The translations under genes were made by a program, and so were the position numbers. This document shows, in pieces, positions 6,559 to 8,657 of a DNA stretch of 8,657 nucleotides; the stretch's first letter is position 1, and each line of letters begins with the position of its first letter. This DNA comes from Dehalococcoidia bacterium (GTDB lineage: Bacteria > Chloroflexota > Dehalococcoidia > Dehalococcoidales > W498). A model generated the notes under the pieces. It had not been told where the DNA came from. It did not search any database and saw only the letters and a list, made by a program, of their open reading frames with translations. The stretch covers positions 1-8,657 of the forward strand of contig JAUWEU010000023.1 in the NCBI GenBank assembly GCA_030608125.1. Reading direction: 5' to 3'.

Positions 6559-8058
6559 ATGGATAAAATATTTGGCAAAACCTTCCAGCCGAGGAAAATC
6601 ATTGATAACCCGTCGGATGAGAGCCTTCGGGAATGGGCTTTGCAGCACGGGGGAATCATCACTGAATTCGGCAATCTCTCGGTGATTACTAAAATACGCA
6701 ATAGAATGGCAAAGTTGACCGAGGTGATAATGGATGAGCCCGATTCAGATGACCTGAAGCTCATCCATGAGGTTCTGGACTATCTAAAGAGCAAGGAAGT
6801 GTTAATGCTTGACCGGGTCATGTGCATGACACCGGGCTTTAAAAGAAGCTGCCGTTTATATGTTACCGCTGAGTATGCCAGACTACCCTTGATGTGGGGT
6901 AATACTCTATTCCCTCCAGAGGGAGGAGAGCCAGATTTTGTATCCCTGGCTGTACCAGAGTGGGAGGAAAAGAAGGTTCTTGTCTTTCCTGAGAGGGGCT
7001 TGACTATTATTCTAGGCAGTGACTACAAAGGGGAGCAGAAGAAAGCCATGCTCCGGCAGGTCATGTACTGGGCTAAGAAAGAGGGTAATCTGGGGCTTCA
7101 CGCAGCTAGTAAGATAGTGCGAGTATTCAGGGATGGCAGGTTGAGAGATATAGGCTTTCTCCTCTTTGGTCTCAGTGGTACCGGGAAGACGGCACTCTCC
7201 TGTCATTCCCACTGGTTACGCCCCCCGGAGGGGGTGGTAATTCGTCAGGATGATGTGGCAATACTTAAGTCTGATGGTAGTGCTGTCGGCACCGAGGAGT
7301 CCTTCTATTTAAAGACGGATGGACTGGAGCCTAGCATGCAGCCTCTACTATATGCGGCGGCAATAAGTCCTCGGGCTATACTGGAAAATGTCTGGGTGGA
7401 GCCAGAAACGGGCAAGGTGGATTTCTTCGATACTACATTAACCTCCAATGGTCGGGCAATGGTAAAAAGACGGGACATCGCTTTTACTGATGACACGATT
7501 GACCTGGAAAAGGTTGATTGTATAGTGTTCATTACCCGTCACCATGACATTATGCCTCCGGTAGTGCGCCTTTCCCCGGAATGGGCTGCAGTAGCTTTCA
7601 TGCTGGGTGAGTCCATAGAGACTTCAGCCGGTGACCCGTCTGAAGCCGGCAAAGCACTAAGGGTAGTAGGCACGAACCCATTTATTGTTGGTTCCCACGC
7701 TGAAGAAGGGAATATATTTCTCAGCATTTTGCGGAAGAATCCTGATATCCAGTGCTTTATCCTGAACACAGGAAACGTGGGAGGTATGGTTAGGGGACAA
7801 AAAATCACGGTTAGAGATTCAATAAAGATAGTGGAGATGATAGCCAGAGACAAAATTGCGTGGCAGAAGGATGATTTCTGGGGCTATGAGGTGCCCTCCG
7901 AAATCCCTGGATTAGAACTGGACCGCTTCGACCCCAAGAATTATTATAGTGATGAGCAGATTGAGCAACTATCTCAGAATTTAAAGAGAGAAAGGCTAGC
8001 CTGGCTTTCACAGTTTTCGGCTTTGAATCAGGATATTTTAGCTGCCATAAGTCCGTGA
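6559..8058 (+). CDS. Divergent ATP-type phosphoenolpyruvate carboxykinase family protein
   Basis: The family converts oxaloacetate and ATP to PEP, ADP and CO2 in gluconeogenesis, or works in reverse. The protein has 499 residues (E. coli PckA 540). The nucleotide core is clear: P-loop GLSGTGKTALS (204-214, Lys210/Thr211), metal-binding QDD (Asp231-Asp232) and ILENVWV (274-280). Counterparts of other catalytic residues can be placed: Lys161/162 in GEQKKAM, His181 in LHAAS, Arg299 in TSNGR. Further on, PPVVRLSPEWAAVAFMLG (333-350) parallels the E. coli PPVSRLT...FLSG segment. It departs from classical PckA elsewhere: ESFYLKTDGLEP replaces GCYAKT...EP, and ESIETSAGD replaces TAKLAGTE. Substrate and direction are therefore inferred, not proven. 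ATG 6559 has only a weak AGGT 8 bases upstream. The gene lies between two tRNA genes and has no visible link to selenium. Confidence 0.85.
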   Translation: MDKIFGKTFQPRKIIDNPSDESLREWALQHGGIITEFGNLSVITKIRNRMAKLTEVIMDEPDSDDLKLIHEVLDYLKSKEVLMLDRVMCMTPGFKRSCRLYVTAEYARLPLMWGNTLFPPEGGEPDFVSLAVPEWEEKKVLVFPERGLTIILGSDYKGEQKKAMLRQVMYWAKKEGNLGLHAASKIVRVFRDGRLRDIGFLLFGLSGTGKTALSCHSHWLRPPEGVVIRQDDVAILKSDGSAVGTEESFYLKTDGLEPSMQPLLYAAAISPRAILENVWVEPETGKVDFFDTTLTSNGRAMVKRRDIAFTDDTIDLEKVDCIVFITRHHDIMPPVVRLSPEWAAVAFMLGESIETSAGDPSEAGKALRVVGTNPFIVGSHAEEGNIFLSILRKNPDIQCFILNTGNVGGMVRGQKITVRDSIKIVEMIARDKIAWQKDDFWGYEVPSEIPGLELDRFDPKNYYSDEQIEQLSQNLKRERLAWLSQFSALNQDILAAISP

Positions 8059-8086
8059 GTATCCGCCAGGTTAATGAGCTGAGGAG

Positions 8087-8102
8087 TTAAAAGAGCTTTT
8101 AA
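8087..8102. repeat. AT-rich palindrome between the PEPCK-like gene and tRNA-Arg
   Basis: TTAAAAG (8087-8093) and CTTTTAA (8096-8102) are perfect inverted copies with a 2-base centre. The loop is too tight and the stem too AT-rich for a good terminator. A TAAAAT at about 8120-8125 could be the tRNA-Arg -10, which would place the palindrome just upstream of that promoter. The role is unknown. Confidence 0.3.
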
Positions 8103-8134
8103 ATATAGCCTAGCCGGGTTAAAATTAGAGATAT

Positions 8135-8211
8135 GCCCCTGTAGCTCAGGTGGATAGAGCAGCGGTTTCCTAAACCGCGTGTCGGGCGTTCGAGTCGCCC
8201 CAGGGGTACCA
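8135..8211 (+). tRNA. tRNA-Arg (anticodon CCT)
   Basis: This is a 77-nt gene including an encoded CCA (8209-8211). The acceptor GCCCCTG (8135-8141) pairs with CAGGGGT (8201-8207), with G1-U72 as a wobble pair. The anticodon stem is GCGGT/ACCGC with loop TTCCTAA and anticodon CCT at 8169-8171, reading AGG. The T-arm is GGGCG-TTCGAGT-CGCCC. Unlike tRNA-Ala in this window it encodes CCA. TACCACA and TGTGGTA (8207-8213 and 8222-8228) form a 7-bp inverted repeat overlapping its 3' end; no U-tract follows. Confidence 0.96.
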
Positions 8212-8297
8212 CACAATATCTTGTGGTATAGCCGACGGCACCACTAACAGTCTCGGTAAGGCGTAGCCCAACTGAATCACCCGTTCAACATGCCCCG

Positions 8298-8657
8298 TCA
8301 AACTTTTATAACTTTGCCAGCAGAAAGCAGGGAGTCCACGATATCATACATATTGGTCACTAGTCCCACCCTTAGCTTTTCTTTCAACTGATAATATTTC
8401 AGGCAAGTGCCGCAGGAGAATATCTGGACACTCTCCTTCTCCAGCAGATGCAAGGTTTCTAGAACCTCAGAGCCTTCGGTGGTAAGCCTTACCCCATCAT
8501 TAATGAATAGGAGCTTGGCTGGTTTGGGCTCAGCATCCCAGAGGGTGTTGAGAAAGGCTTTTATCAGTATTTCCCCCAGTCTATCATCTCCCGTCCCCAG
8601 TCGGTCGCTGGTAATAAGGACGACATCGCTACTTCTCTTTGTCTCAGCCTGAGCTGG
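8298..8657 (-). CDS. yedF: Selenium metabolism protein YedF, C-terminal part
   Basis: This is a partial gene: its 5' end lies beyond the right edge, and 119 codons plus TGA are visible. The visible part is the DsrE-like domain of YedF: VVLITSDRLGTGDDRLGEIL (12-31 of the visible part), then LLFINDGVRLTTEGSEVLE, then IFSCGTCLKYY with Cys82 and Cys85, then GLVTNMYDIVDSLL near the end. Family members also carry an N-terminal TusA/SirA-like domain, which would be encoded off the window. YedF co-occurs with selenium-using genes and is proposed to handle selenium or sulfur, but its reaction is not established. Its nearness to selA, selB, selD and selC supports the call. The gene converges on tRNA-Arg, and no strong terminator is seen between them. 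The forward-strand open frame across it is a shadow. Confidence 0.9.
   Translation of the reverse strand, partial: PAQAETKRSSDVVLITSDRLGTGDDRLGEILIKAFLNTLWDAEPKPAKLLFINDGVRLTTEGSEVLETLHLLEKESVQIFSCGTCLKYYQLKEKLRVGLVTNMYDIVDSLLSAGKVIKV

Noticed and set aside
6463..6648. Minus-strand frame with GGFEPPTSAMRTQRSPY
   Set aside because: This is the well-known false translation of a tRNA gene in reverse, here tRNA-Ala; a similar one (GATRTPDTRF) overlaps tRNA-Arg.
8407..8652. Forward 81-codon open frame at the right end
   Set aside because: It is antisense to the YedF DsrE-like domain, which is recognisable on the minus strand.
1..8657. CRISPR array, rRNA, riboswitch or complete insertion sequence
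   Set aside because: I found no regularly spaced direct repeats, no rRNA segments, no recognisable riboswitch core and no intact transposase on either strand.

Overview
The window is a bacterial selenium locus. It holds almost everything needed to make selenocysteine (Sec) and insert it at UGA: tRNA-Sec (selC), the Sec elongation factor SelB, Sec synthase SelA, selenophosphate synthetase SelD, and the C-terminal part of the selenium-metabolism protein YedF. SelD looks like a selenoprotein itself. An in-frame UGA falls at codon 18, exactly at the catalytic Cys/Sec position, and is followed by a bacterial-type SECIS hairpin. A conventional gene caller would begin this gene 31 codons too late.

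The organism is an anaerobic-type bacterium of moderate GC. A TCA anticodon in a long-variable-arm tRNA, a ~616-residue SelB with C-terminal winged helices, and an in-frame SECIS all point to Bacteria. The dispersed palindrome at 6248-6329 (GTCATTGCGAG-like ends), the DUF5678-like/aspartyl-protease pair and the divergent PEP carboxykinase suggest an environmental lineage such as Chloroflexota (Dehalococcoidia). That placement is inference and is not proven by anything in the window.

Layout, left to right: tRNA-Sec (45-141, +). Next, a small DUF5678-like gene (421-714, +) overlaps a retropepsin-like gene broken by one in-frame TAG (704-1192, +). The selA-selB operon is on the minus strand (4634 down to 1362). 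A 195-bp divergent promoter region carries a perfect 11-bp inverted repeat overlapping both candidate -35 boxes. selD (4830-5879, +) follows. A ~570-bp non-coding, AT-rich stretch contains the dispersed palindrome. tRNA-Ala(CGC) (6452-6524, +), a divergent ATP-type PEP carboxykinase family gene (6559-8058, +) and tRNA-Arg(CCT) (8135-8211, +) come next. yedF (8298-8657, -) runs off the right edge.

How they work together: SelD makes selenophosphate from selenide and ATP. SelA uses it to convert Ser-tRNA-Sec to Sec-tRNA-Sec. SelB delivers that tRNA to UGA codons marked by a SECIS. YedF is a selenium-linked TusA/DsrE-type protein of unsettled function. Because SelD needs Sec to be made full length, the circuit feeds back on itself. 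No other selenoprotein gene is visible here, so the main Sec clients must lie elsewhere in the genome.
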